From NCBI GenBank assembly GCA_014529385.2, contig CM043947.1, positions 128,246,891-128,310,890 on the forward strand: a stretch of DNA of 64,000 bases, written 5' to 3'. This DNA comes from Adiantum capillus-veneris (lineage: Eukaryota; Streptophyta; Polypodiopsida; Polypodiales; Pteridaceae). How positions within the stretch are numbered: position 1 is the first letter of the stretch; every line of letters begins with the position of its first letter. The translations under genes were made by a program, and so were the position numbers. The notes under the pieces were generated by a model, which did no database searches, had not been told where the DNA came from, and saw only the letters and a program-made list of their open reading frames with translations. Below, one piece after another: positions 47,167-58,882 of the stretch.

Positions 47167-47276
47167 TACTTGTAACTTAGCAATGTCCATAACGACGCCC
47201 ATAGCGACGCCGACAGGGGTAAAAAATAAATCCAAAGAGCCCGAAAACTCAGATCTCAGATCTGAGTTTTCGACGC
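47079..47276 (+). repeat. CACTA copy 2 left terminal and subterminal repeats
   Basis: CACTACAAGAGG is followed by CGCTA/TAGCGACG motifs. A hairpin near 47244-47274 (arms CGAAAACTCAGATCT, 1-base spacer) corresponds to the second hairpin of copy 1, with one changed spacer base. Confidence 0.85.
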
Positions 47277-47299
47277 TCAAGCAAGCAAAGGTAACCTGC

Positions 47300-47630
47300 G
47301 CTCTCCCTCTCTCTCTCTCTTTCTTCTCCACACACACAAACACACACACATACACAAGGAGAGGAAGGAGAGCCAGGTATGCTCCTTCCCTCATCTCTCT
47401 CATGTTCCCTTCCCCTCTTTCTCTCTTTGTCTCTCCCTCTCTCTCTCTCTCTCAAACACACACACACACAGACACACACACATTATGTTTGCTAGAGAGA
47501 GAGAGAGAGAGAGAGATCACATGCATAAACAAAACACACACACACACACATGCATAAACAAAGAATGCATACACACACACATGGAGAGAGGAAAAGAGAG
47601 AGATAGAGAGAGAAAGAGAAAGATATAAAA

Positions 47631-47668
<38 letters not shown>

Positions 47669-47690
47669 AGAGAATAAGAAGAAGAGAGTT
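47300..47690. repeat. Microsatellite cluster (CT, CA, AG) in copy 2
   Basis: It has the same order as 11918-12315 in copy 1 but different tract lengths, with 'catgcataaacaaa' motifs between. Dipeptide-rich ORFs here are artefacts. Confidence 0.9.
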
Positions 47691-48165
47691 TTAACGTCGT
47701 AGGAAACTATCCCCAGAGACCTTAAAGATCTAGCCGACGAGGAGTTGAACTCAAGACCTCTTATTCAAGAGGGAAATGGCATAACCAATCTACCACACTT
47801 GGGTGATAGAAAGGTTATACCATTTTCCTCTTTTTATTCGCACACACACACACACACACACACACACCCGAGATAAAGAGAGTTTTAACGTCGTAGGAAA
47901 CTATCTCAAGAGACCTTATAGATCTAGCCGACAAGGAGTTGAACTCAAGACTAGTTATTCAAGAGGTAAATGGCATAACCAATCTACCACACTTGGGTGA
48001 TAGAAAGGTTATACCATTTTCCTCTTTTTATTGGCGCACACACACCCACACACACACACACACACACACCCGAGAAGAAGAAAGTTTTAACGTCGTAGGA
48101 AACTATCCCCAGAGACCTTAAAGATCTAGCCGACGAGGAGTTGAACTCAAGACCTCTTGAACAAA
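47691..48165 (-). repeat. Tandem units with tRNA-like (A-box/B-box) core, copy 2
   Basis: Two full units and one partial unit of about 190 bases. On the minus strand the cores are at 47741-47795 and 47935-47989. Each has A-box-like TGGTAGATTGG, a CCTCT-loop-AGAGG stem in the anticodon-arm position (first unit) and B-box-like GAGTTCAACTCC. This is the expected spacing of RNA polymerase III promoter boxes. CA tracts separate units. They may be tRNA-derived SINE heads captured by the transposon and amplified in tandem. No acceptor stem is clear, so they are not functional tRNA genes. Confidence 0.55.
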
Positions 48166-48239
48166 GAGAAAGAGAGAGAGAATAAAAAACCAAAGAGAGA
48201 GAGAGGTAAGGGGAGAAAACAAAGAGAGAAAGAGATTAT

Positions 48240-48500
48240 GTTAAAATTTAAATTAGATTAAGTTAGATTGTATTTAGATTTATGTTTATGTTGAGTTTAA
48301 GATTAAGTTAGATTTAGATTTACATTATACTTGATTTAGGTTTATTTAGGTTAGATTAGATTAGATTTAGGTTTATTTTGAGTTAGATTTACGTTAGATT
48401 AGTTTAGGTTTATTTACGCGCATTAGATTTAGAATTATGTTAGATTAAATTAAATTTAGGTTTATTTTGAGTTTAAGATTAAATTCGATGTAGATTTATG
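48240..48500 (+). repeat. AT-rich TTAGATTTAGGTTTA tandem repeat, copy 2
   Basis: Counterpart of 12755-12990, with irregular 20-35-base units. Confidence 0.8.
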
Positions 48501-48551
48501 TTCGATGGACCATGCGGACCAGCAATTCCACCTGCATGTTCGACTGCTGCT

Positions 48552-48552
<1 letters not shown>

Positions 48553-48632
<80 letters not shown>
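48553..48632. repeat. (AG)n microsatellite, 80 bp
   Basis: A pure GA run between CACTA internal repeats and the copia insertion. Confidence 0.95.
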
Positions 48633-48638
<6 letters not shown>

Positions 48639-49019
48639 CAAAACAACGAATTTGAAATTTAAAATCGTGTTATGAAGTGAGGCCCATTCACATCTACGCA
48701 GTTAGTAGCCCCATTGGTATGTCTTTTCCCCTTCAATGGAGCGAATCACCACTGTTCAATTAGGTCAGATTTAAGATTAGATTTTGGATTGAGTTTTTAT
48801 TTTAGAGTCTACCTTCGAGATTACGATAAAAAAATTAGAGTGAGACAAACAGTGATCCCTCTCTTCCTCTCTATAGATGTGACCTTAAGCTGGAAAGCTT
48901 TCAACGACATGATACTTAGATTGGAGGCCAACAAGTAATGTGTTAACTAATCCCTCGAACAAAGATCTACTGTAAAAATATGTTAAGATGCAGTGAAATG
49001 CTACAACTAAAGAAGAGAT

Positions 49020-51108
49020 AGAATCATCTTCCTACTACTGCACCCTCTGGTAAGATACCCATCACAGCATGGACAGGTGACATTCCTTCTCTATCTCATT
49101 TTCGAACCTTTGGATGTATTGCTTATATTCATGTTCCCAAAGAAACACGAACAAAGCTTGATGCTCCTGGTCTTAAAGTTATTTTTATTGGATATTCTGA
49201 CACTTCCAAAGGCTACAAATTCTATGACCCTTCCTCCAAGAAATTAATTGTGAATCGTGATGCTACTTTTAACGAACAGCTTATGGGAGGCTCATGGTCC
49301 ATGGATGATTCTGATGATACTAAATCATTGCTTCAGGCTTTTCCATTTCTTTCAGAAGATGAAACTCTTTCTATAGAGCAACTTTCCTCTTCACAACCAT
49401 CCATTCCAAATGTTGCCAATGATGATATTGATATTTTTTTTGATCTGCTATTGATTTTGAACATGGCTCATGTCATGTTTATGATGACGATATTGCTGAT
49501 AATGCTTTTTCTACTTCTGAAGATCCCATTACTTATGATGAAGCTATCTCTTCACCACAAAAGGATCAATGGCAAGAGGCTATGGAACCAGAGTACGATT
49601 CTCTTATCTCTAAAGGTACATGGATACTAACTGAATTACCTCCTGGTCGTACAACTATGAAATGTAAGTGGGTGTATAAGACAAAAGTAAAAGCAGATGG
49701 ATCTTTTGACAAGTTCAAGGCGCGTTTAGTTGCAAAAGGTTACTCCCAAGTAGCTGGTGTTGATTATCAAGAGACTTTTTCACCAGTTGTTCGCATTACA
49801 AGTGTTGGAGTTTTATTGGCATTTGCTGTTCAATTTGATTTAGAAGCTCATCAAATGGATGTGTGAACTGCTTTTCTTAATGGTGACTTGGAAGAGGAAA
49901 TTTATATGGAACAACCAGAAGGGTTTGTTATTCCAGGTAAAGAAGACCTTGTTGCTCAACTCCATAAGGCACTATATGGTCTCAAACAAGCTTCGCGATC
50001 CTGGTATACAAAATTTGATCTTTTTCTCACCTCTAAAGGATTCATCTCTTGCTCGTCAGACCCCAACTTATACATAAAACGCCAAGGTAGCAGTTTTGTG
50101 ATTCTTGCTCTTTATGTGGATGATACCATCTTTGTTTCCAATGATTTGGGATTTCTTCAGTAAGTGAAAAAGTTATTGTCTTCTGCATTCGATATGGTGG
50201 ATCTTGGAGAGATTCACTCTTGCTTGGCATTCAAATCCAACGGAACCGTACAAAAGGTATTTTATTCCTTCGACAATCAAAGTTTATTGAAGATACTATT
50301 AAAAAATTTGGTATGGAATCTGCACATTCAGCCAACACACCTTGTCTTGCGAGCTCTACGAAGAATACTTCTAACAATGGCGGTCAACTTGTCACAAATC
50401 AACCTTATGCTAACTTGATTGGATGTCTTCAGTTTGTTGGCATGAACACTCGTCCTGATATTCTGTTTGCTGCTAATTATCTTGGACAACATCTTGCATG
50501 TCCTTCTCTTAAGCATTGGTCTGCTGCAAAGCGTGTATTGAAATACTTGAAAGGCACTACAGATTTTGGTTTAGTCTATCGACGACAACTCACATCGGAT
50601 TCTATGCAATCTCTTTCTCTTTTGGGTTACATAGATGCAGACTGGGCAAGCTCACATTTATCTATGCGATCTACTAGTGGAAATTGCTTCTTTATAAATG
50701 GTTGTCTTGTTTCTTGGACCAGCAAGAAACAACGTTGTGTTGCAGTTTCTATGATTGAGTCAGAATATGTTGCGGAATCACTTGCAGCTCGTGAGTTGAT
50801 TTGGCTTCGACAAATCCTGGTTGATATTGGTCACTCTCCTCTTTCTAGCACACTCTTGCGGTGTGACAACCAAAGTGCTATTAGTCTTGCAAAAGACTAT
50901 GTTCAACACAATAAGTCAAAGAACATTGTTGTCCATTATCATTATGTCAGGTACGAAGTACGCAAAGGAACCATTATGGTTGAACACTGTCCAAGTGACC
51001 AGATGATTGCAGACATTTTGACCAAAGGCCTCAATGAGTCATGTTTCATCCTCTTGCGCTCGGAGCTTGGAGTTGCTTCGGCCTCACTCTCACTCTTTCT
51101 AGATTAGC
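49020..51108 (+). pseudogene. Copia pol 3' half: integrase end, RT, RNase H
   Basis: Translation begins inside integrase (NHLPTTAPSGKIP, HFRTFGCIAYIHVP, VIFIGYSDTSKGYKFYDP at 49022-49250). RT follows (KCKWVYKTKVKADG, KARLVAKGYSQ, QMDV then a TGA at 49864, TAFLNGDLEEEIYM, LYGLKQASRSWY, LYVDDTIF). RNase H follows (YIDADWASSHLSMRSTSG, CDNQSAISLAKDY, IADILTKGLNES), ending at 51105. Defects are a TGA at about 49864, a TAA at 50161 and a frameshift near 50200. The remainder, 50220-51107, is open for 295 codons. Confidence 0.93.
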
Positions 51109-51344
51109 TTCTTTGCTATTGTAATAGCTTTGTACATATGACATTGTAATCTTTTAGGTACCATGCACTATGCACACTCCACATTTGCACCTTGTGATAT
51201 CTAAGTCACTTTAATATTTGTACATAGATGCACAATTCACCTTCACATAATCACCGTTGGTTCATATTTCACATTGTATAGGGGCTTGGGTTTTTCCCTT
51301 GAACTCCCCAAGGGTTTTTTCATCCAAAGCTAGAGACCTTTGTT

Positions 51345-51354
51345 TGAGTGGGGG
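51345..51354 (+). other. Polypurine tract of the split copia element
   Basis: GAGTGGGGG directly precedes TGTTGGAGC at 51355. The preceding 60 bases are shared with the 2.7-kb non-autonomous element. Confidence 0.85.
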
Positions 51355-51497
51355 TGTTGGAGCTATATATGGCTCACTCTACTGAACTTGGTCTCACCTA
51401 TATATTTGTATCTTGTTCTCGATATGAATCAGTCTTTGGGAGCGTATATGGTGTGTCTCTTGTCTCGTCTCTCTCTCTTTCTCTCTACATCTCAACA
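51355..51497 (+). repeat. 3' LTR of the split copia element (143 bp)
   Basis: TGTTGGAGC...CTCAACA. It matches 55203-55345 in inverted orientation with only a few substitutions. Confidence 0.93.
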
Positions 51498-51705
51498 AAA
51501 CTCACCAAATTCACGAGCGTGCTGCAAAGAAACGCGTCTTGTCCGTCCCACAGCATGCTTGCATTGATTACAAGGACATAAGATCCTCGTTGAGAGATAA
51601 GTGTTTCGGTTGGACGGCCCCACATTCTCGTCACTACTCATAATGAGGGTAAAAACCTTATAACCTGGACAACAAATATAATCTTCTATTGGCATTCTTC
51701 GTCTT

Positions 51706-51758
<53 letters not shown>

Positions 51759-51950
51759 TCCACAGTGTAAACTACCTCACATTCTCTAGTCATGTCCAAT
51801 CCCTGCACACCTCTAGAGGTGCACGGAGATCAGAACTACCGTGTTATAATCTCGTCTTTATTGGTCAACGCCTATATTTGTGGGGACAAGAAATCTACAT
51901 ACCCACATCTACATGATAGAGCATGTAGTGGACAAAACCCCTGGACCCCT
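51498..51950 (-). pseudogene. Inverted CACTA fragment with the tnpD start
   Basis: On the minus strand it aligns with about 13490-13895 of copy 1. It includes a tnpD N-terminus at 51695-51498 (MPIEDYICCPGYKVF, MSSDENVGPSNRNTYLS, CPCNQCKHAV). Here the upstream ATG is open, unlike in copy 1. A (TC)n tract lies at 51711-51756. It should join 55346 onward; the copia insertion and inversion separate them. Confidence 0.85.
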
Positions 51951-52344
51951 TGGGTTTTTAAGATGCATCTAAATTAGAAACTATAAATTTTCTTTTATTG
52001 TTCCCCCTCTTTGCAGTGCGATACGATGGTCAGCAATAGTCAAAGATGAGGAATCTATTAAACCCAATAACAAGCTAAGTGGCCAACCTATGTTGGTTGG
52101 GTAGCAAGTTCCATGTTCGGTGCATCAAAGAATAAACAAACACACAGTCCTATTACTTAGTGCAAGTAAAGCACGTCAGGCTAAGTGCACGGCAGGAACA
52201 CAAAGAATTGTATTGTACAATGTCTCTCTTGATGGGAGAAACCATAATACAAAGCCTCTCCCTCTCTTTCTCTCTCTCTATCTATCCCTCTCCCTCTCTT
52301 TCTCTCATTTTCTCTTTACCTATCTCTCTCTCTCCATTTATCTC
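51951..52344. other. Unassigned filler next to the inversion breakpoint
   Basis: About 390 bases lie between the inverted CACTA piece and the integrase N-terminal half. The right part is a CT-rich run (52255-52340). It has no counterpart in copy 1 and no gene. Confidence 0.5.
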
Positions 52345-54449
52345 CTGAATAAATGCTGCTGTCAAAGTAGCTTCAGCCCAGAAAACACGAGATAAGCCAG
52401 AATGAATCGGCATACATCTTACAGCATTGAGAATAGTGCGATTCTTTCATTCCGCAACACCGTTCTGTTGAGGAAATATGGAATAGTGTGTTCATGATGA
52501 ATTCCACTGTCCGCACAGTAACTCACAAACTCTCGAGAAACATATTCGCCTCCATTGTCACTACGAAGCTTCTTAAGGCGACGACCAGTTTGAAGTTCAG
52601 CAGCCTTGTGGAATTGTTTGAAAACAGATAAGGCTTTAGATTTTTGTCTATGTAGAAATACAGTCGTATACCTTGAGAAATCATCAATGAAAGTAATGAA
52701 GTAGCAATATTGTGATCTTGAAGAAGGTAGAGGTCCACATATATCAATATGAACAAGATCCAATATGTCATGAGAATGAGTTGTATTTGAAAGAGGAAAG
52801 GGTTTACGATTGTGTTTCCCAAGAGCACAAAATTCACAAATTCCAATATGGGGATGGGCTTTAAGATCAATTCCATGAACAAGATCACGACGTTCAAGAT
52901 CAAGGAGTTTTGAGAAATCAGCATGAACAAAACGGTGATGCTATACTTTGCAATCATGATCACCTGGAGCAGTGACAATGTTTGCTACAACATCATTGAG
53001 AGAGAGTTCAAACAAATTACCATTTCGAGGAGCAGTGGCTATAGTATGTCCATCTTTCTCAATTCGGCATTTGGTATGATCAAATCCAACAAACAGACCA
53101 AGATCAACAAGTTTAGCAACTGAAAGAAGATTACGTTGAAGATCTGGTACATGTAATACTCCTCGCAAAATTCGAGTGGAAGAAGATAAGGTACCAAGAT
53201 ATAAGTCTCCAATACCCTTTACTTGACAAGTAGTATCATCAGCAATATAAACAACACGTTGAACTGGCAGTGGATGATAGTTATGGAGCCACTTAGACTC
53301 ATATGTCACATTTCCTGTAGCACCAGAATCGACAATAAAAAGTGATCCATCACGTACATGAAGTATTCTGTCTGGAGCAATTGAATATAGGACGCAGCTT
53401 GTTTCTAGTACAATGTTGTTTCGATGTTCAGTAGCATATTCTCTATTCCGATCTGTGTCGAATCGACGCTTATAGCACATATGAGTGGGATGATCAGATC
53501 GTCCACAATATTCACAAGAAGAAGAAGAAGAGTCTCTAGATAAACGTGGTTGTTTTGTGGTAATATTGTGTTCTTCATCATATTGACGTGCCCAACAATC
53601 ATCTTCAGTATGGCCATTTCTGTTGCAGTAAGAACATTGCTTATTAGGAAATTTGAGACGAGAGAAAATATTACCGCGATGGCTACCTCTGCGGTTTCCT
53701 CGTTGAAATGGACGCCTTCGAGCATAAAAAGCACGTTCCATCTGTTGTGACTCAGTCTCCACTTGTGACATCATAGTTGTATTGTGACCAGCATTCCGAC
53801 GTTCTGGACGCTAAGAGTATTCAATTAAATACATGCAAGCTTGGTCGAAATCAAGACCATCTTTATTAGAAAGAATAGTAACAATGTTATCATAAGAAGA
53901 GTCCTTCACCGTATCAAGGAGAATCGTAATCAATTGCTTTTGTGGAATAGGATCACCTGCAATAGCAAGTTGATTAATAATAGATTTGAAAGATTCAATA
54001 TGTCCCGTCATGGCAGTACCAACTTCATATTGTAACTTGTTAAGGAACCCTCTCAAATAAAGTATTTCTGTAACAGATTTCTTCTGAAAGTTTGCAATAA
54101 GGTACTTCCATACGTCGTGGGAAGTAGGCAGTTCATACATATCAAGCAAAAGGGAATCAGTAAGAGCAGAAAGAATATACTGACGAGCTGCTTTATCACG
54201 TCATTGCCAATCCGTATAGGCAACATTCCAATCTTCAAATATAGGTCCTTCAGTGATAAGCACGTTATCATTATCCGTATCAACAGGCTGAGGCAGACAA
54301 ACACGATTTCTAAGAACAACATTGGAGAGTTCATCGCCTTCAATAATTAACAACATCTTTTCTTTCCAGCCTGGAAATCCTTGACCTTGGAAAGGAGGAA
54401 CAAAACGCTGGCCAGAAGGAAAGCTGTTGACGAGAATATTCATAGCCAT
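52345..54449 (-). pseudogene. Copia gag, protease and integrase N-terminal half, minus strand
   Basis: The start is MAMNILVNSFPSGQRF at 54449. Gag continues (FQGQGFPGWKEKM, LPTSHDVWKYLIANF, GFLNKLQYEVGTAMTGHIES). A zinc knuckle CSYCNRNGHTEDDC lies near 53640 and a second Cys/His motif, CEYCGRSDHPTHMC, near 53510. Protease has LFIVDSGATGNVT near 53325. Integrase begins with a zinc region near 52900-52800 and continues DLVHIDICGPLPSS, KKLRSDNGGEYVS and PQQNGVAE to about 52345. Stops at about 54203, 53812 and 52457 interrupt it; the first and last look like CGA-to-TGA changes. Confidence 0.92.
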
Positions 54450-55190
54450 ATCTTGTTGCAAGAAGACGTATAAGATAAGATTGCAGAATCTGCACACCAT
54501 ATATGGTGAAGGCCGCAATTGAGAATGAGAGAGATATGAGTACTGCATTCTGTCAATGATAAACGTAAGAAGGATGCTCAAGGAACGTCCGAAGATGTAA
54601 GAGACGTCACCCAAAAAAGTCAGGGTAAAGGAGACGTTAATAATAAACGAGTCCTCAAAATAGAGTGGCGTGAGACGCAAGATTGACATCCACAATACGA
54701 ATAGCAAAAAGCTAAATCTTCTCAAAAAAAGTTAACGCCAAAATAAGAAAAACGATCGCGGACGCTTCACGAAGAAGTAGGACGAAGAAAGTTGCGTCAA
54801 GCTCAATTGCAGTAAAAACAGCATAACTTTCTGCTGCGAACTCCGATTGACGCATCGAAGAGATCGAGGAGACGAACAAGTTTTGGATGAAAAGTGCCAT
54901 TGCGCTACGGTCCATTGCGCTTTTCCCGTCTCTCCAAATTTTGAGCAGAACAGCAAGAAAATTTGAGATGAAGTTCTGGGTGTCATCAACAAGAAAACGT
55001 AATCAACGATTAGATTGATTAGAAATAAACGCGACATAAAACACTAATCATATTCTTCTTAACACAAAACAACCACAGTTAACAAGAATCAACGCTCAAA
55101 AATAAAATTTGTAACAATTTTGAATCTTACATGTGAATCGCATACACATACTGTTGTCACCATGAATTGAATCGGCGCGTGATCGTTACC

Positions 55191-55202
55191 GCTCTGATAC
55201 CA
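55191..55202 (-). other. Primer-binding site of the split copia element
   Basis: On the minus strand TGGTATCAGAGC directly follows the 5' LTR. It is of the initiator-Met tRNA type. Confidence 0.93.
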
Positions 55203-55345
55203 TGTTGAGATGTAGAGAGAAAGAGAGAGAGACGAGACAAGAGACACACCATATACGCTCCCAAAGACTGATTCATATTGAGGACAAGATACAAATATAT
55301 AGGTGAGACCAAGTTCAGTAGAGTGAGCCATATATAGCTCCAACA
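55203..55345 (-). repeat. 5' LTR of the split copia element (143 bp)
   Basis: In element sense it reads TGTTGGAGC...CTCAACA. It lies in inverted orientation to the 3' LTR at 51355-51497. Confidence 0.93.
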
Positions 55346-58300
55346 AGCTCGATCCATCTATTATAGATCGAGTTGTTGCCAATTATAACTCGTCGGACTC
55401 TGACGTTGGCCAACATTGTATGATGGAGCACGTGTGTCTAGATTGAAGGCGCTCCTCGTTCTTCTCAACATGCAGACAAAGTTTGGATGGAGTGACACTA
55501 GAGTCACAACGCTTTTCAGCTGATCTATTACAATGTTTTTACTTTAATAAAAAACTATAGATGTATAATGATGTGATAGGTTTTTACACAATTGTACCGT
55601 ATTTTTTTCATTGTGTAGATTGCTCAAAGAGCACATACTGCCAGCTGATAATGTGATGCTAGATTCCAGAGAGGAAGTAAGAAAGATTTTGTGAAACTTG
55701 GGGATGGATTACAATTCGATCCACGCTTGTCCTACGACTGCATTCTTTTCAGAGCGGAATACATAGACATGGAGAAGTGTCCGAAATGTGATTCCGAGAG
55801 ATATCGAGTAGATCTCCACGGAATAAAAATTCACAGAAGGTTTTGTGACATTTTCCTCTGCTTCCTTGCATCAAGCATTTCTTCAAATATAAGTCCATGG
55901 CCGCCCTAGAATCATGGCATGAGGAGAATAAATCTTTGGATGGTGTGCTACGGATTCCTGCAGATTGTGCAGCCTAGAAACATATAGATGAAACATGGTC
56001 GGATTTTTCCAGGGAAGCTCGAAATTTTCACCTAGGCCCGGCTATAGATGGTGTAAATCCATTTGGTCAAAGAGAAACATCTTATAGTGTATGGCCCGTT
56101 GTCATCGTCAACTACAACATTCCCCCGTGGTTGACTACAAAGAAGGGGCACCTATGGCTAAGCTTGATTGTGCCGGGGCGGTATAAAGTGAAGAATATGG
56201 ATGTCTATCTTCGTCCACTATTGGAAGAGCTGCAACAATTGTGGATTGGCATAGAAGTGGTGGATATGAGCCGACACACAGTTCGACAGAATGCTTTGGT
56301 AGAGGCATTCTAATGTGGACCATGCATGGCTATTCCGGATTGACAGAATGCTCAGGTGATTTACACTTAAACTCAAACACTATAAATCTTGGTTTTTCTC
56401 AAGCTTATCTATTATCATGTGTATACATGTAGGGCTTCAAACAAGAGGATACAGAGCATGTGTCACATGTGGACCTAGACTAAATGCATGTCGGGCGCCC
56501 TCATTGAAGAAGCAAATCTATGAAGGTCATCAAGCGTATCTTCCAAAGAATTGTGTGTTACGTGATGACTTTTTGGGAAGAGAGCCACCGAGGATGTCTG
56601 CACAAGCATGGTTAGAGCAGAAGGAGATGTGTGATAAAGGTTTGGCCCCAGGGATAAAGAGACACTCTCTATGGTACGAGTTACCATATTGGCCCCGACT
56701 CATGATCAATCACTTGCTCGATCCAATGCACATATTCAAGAATGTGGGTAATCTTCTATGGGACCATCTGACCAGCAAGAAGATACTTTTGGAGCCAGGT
56801 TTGACCTTAGAAATGTGGATCGTATGGAGTAATAATGGTCGCAGACAACATCGAAAGGATCCGTAAAACTCCCTAAAGGGCCATGGATTTTCACAGGAGC
56901 CCAATAACGCAAAGTAAAAGAGACCGTTCGATCTTTGCGGACCCCCACTCGCTTAATGCACTCGCTCCGAACTTGTGTTACTAAATTACCGGTTTGAAGT
57001 CACACGACAGGCATAAAATGTGTCAGGTATGTTCATAGTGGAATATATCATAGTGGGAATTGTGTAACAAATTTGTGTGTGGAATTTAATATCATTGATT
57101 CACGTGTTTTGCACTTTATTTTATAGGTGGCCATTGAGGGATGCTTGTCTCTTGACGTCCGTATCACAATCTACAAACTTGCGAAGTTGGTGCAATGGAT
57201 CTCACAAAAGGAGATCAACATAGACTCCATACCATTCGCCAAACTAAATGTTGTGGAGGTTGTGTGCATGTTTGAGAAACACTTTCCTACTACCATGCTA
57301 ACCATTCAGGTGCATCTTCTTGTTCACATAGTTGATGAGGTGGAAATAGCTGGCATAGTACATTCCAGATGGATGTTCTTTTTCGAACGTTTCAGGAAAA
57401 CGCTCAAGGGATATGTGCGTCAGAAGGCATGTCCGGAGGGTAGCATGGCAGAAGGTTGACTGGTATCAGAGTCCCTACTGTACATTAGAGAGTGGCTAGA
57501 CTGATTTGATAAAGCTCGGGACACGCTATGGAGAACCATAGATGATGAGCGCATATCTGGGATTGTCATGTGCAATCAAGGTGTTGAGAAGAAGATGATG
57601 GAATATCTCGAGGCTAAAATCAACCGATTTTGCATGCTTCACAGTCCATTGATGTAAAAGTAGATTTCACAATATGAGGATGCAAAGCAAGAGCGACAAA
57701 CGGCACAAATCGAGAGGAGACAGGGAAGACGACCACCGATGCACTATCCGAGGGTCTGGAGAGCCTACCAATATTTATGATCTTAAGATGGTTGCACAAC
57801 CAATTAAAAAGTGGACAACAGTGTGGGAAGAAGTGATTGAGGAGGAGTGGGAGTACTCTCGGGGTTGCATGACCAAGGTATGTTTGCAATGTACGAGTAG
57901 TGACATTCTAGATGTTTGAACGGCCAATCATAATCTTTGTTGGTTGTAGTATGAGTCATACACAGTAGCATGGTGTAAAGGTTGACATTTTAGAGTGGAA
58001 CAGATTGACAAAAAGCGTTTTACTCAAGATTGTGAAATCATGGCAAAATTTGAACAGTCTAGTCGAGGACGTTCCTATGATGCAGATCCCGTGGTGGCGG
58101 AACTCACTTACTTTGGCACGCTACAAGAGATTTTGAGGATCGATTATAGAGGATTTTTTGTCGACTTGTTCTGCGTGCAATGGTTCAAGATAATCATGGA
58201 GGGTTGCAACGCTACTGTGCGTAGAAGAGAGTCTGGTTTTCTTGAGGTGGATTCAACTAAGAAATGGACTGACCTAAGAGACACTTTCGTACTACCCGAG

Positions 58301-58629
58301 CATTGTGAACAAGTAAGTATGTAAATAGTTAACATCCAATTTTAAAGGTTATGTTCTTGGAAGCTCTCATGTAAGTTATGTGGCTCTGGTAGGTGATATT
58401 TTATCCTAAAAATCCTGCATCAAACTGGTGGTACGTCATAGAGATAGCCCCTCGTAGTGCAGGGACATATGAAGGCTACCATGTGCCAATCACAGCGGCA
58501 TCAATGGAGGAGATCGGAGAAGATGCTCAGTCAGAAGCCGTTGAGGTGGTGCCAGACAAGCATCAAGCTCCTACTCTCTATGGGGTGCATGCAAAGGATC
58601 TACAAATGAAACGGAGGACATCTGTCTAA
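55346..58629 (+). pseudogene. CACTA tnpD-like transposase, central and 3' parts (copy 2)
   Basis: It resumes right after the copia LTR with the same SIIDRVV.NYNSSDSD sequence as copy 1. Relative to copy 1, about 230 bases are deleted near 55414. The core is recognisable: MEKCPKCDSERYRVD at 55769, YSVWPVVIVNYNIPPW near 56090, LPYWPRLMINHLLDPMHIFKN at about 56680 and a DUF4218-like CLSLDVRITIYKLAKL ... FEKHFPTTMLTIQVHLLVHIVDEVE at 57127-57400. A DUF4216-like end follows (VDLFCVQWFKIIMEG, KKWTDLRDTFVLPEHCEQ, 57995-58324; then 58393-58629). Frameshifts and stops near 55695, 55975, 56829 and 57459 inactivate it. This copy keeps the uninterrupted site used by copia in copy 1. Confidence 0.85.
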
Positions 58630-58808
58630 ACGGAGAGCTCTATATAGATATAGGAAGTTATGCTGAGCTATGCAAGGATGAGAGAGAGACCTCTTAAAGC
58701 CATAAATATTGTATTTGAATAATTTTGCTCTATTTTATAATATATATTGTATTCACGTGGCTTTTTGTCCATTCCCATGAAGGCAGGCTACCTTATCAAC
58801 TACCCTAG

Positions 58809-58812
<4 letters not shown>

Positions 58813-58880
<68 letters not shown>
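58813..58880. repeat. (CT)n(CA)n microsatellite
   Basis: A (TC)n run continues into (AC)n between the tnpD-like and tnpA-like genes. The ORFs here are artefacts. Confidence 0.95.

Positions 58881-58882
<2 letters not shown>

Larger units (their letters stand above)
49020..55345. mobile_element. Copia element split into two opposed halves by an inversion
   Basis: The 3' half (integrase C-terminus, RT, RNase H, LTR) runs on plus at 49020-51497. The 5' half (LTR, gag, protease, integrase N-terminus) runs on minus from 55345 to about 52345. Between them lies the reverse complement of CACTA copy 2 sequence that belongs left of the insertion. A single inversion of about 49021-52345 restores one continuous element in antisense inside the CACTA tnpD gene. 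One breakpoint was in CACTA DNA and one in the integrase. The outer 143-base LTRs match each other. Flanks AGTTT and AGCTC could be a worn target duplication. Confidence 0.88.

Noticed and set aside
47741-47989. Functional tRNA genes
   Set aside because: Only box-like motifs and one arm are visible. I see no convincing acceptor stem or full cloverleaf, so only a tRNA-like origin is claimed.
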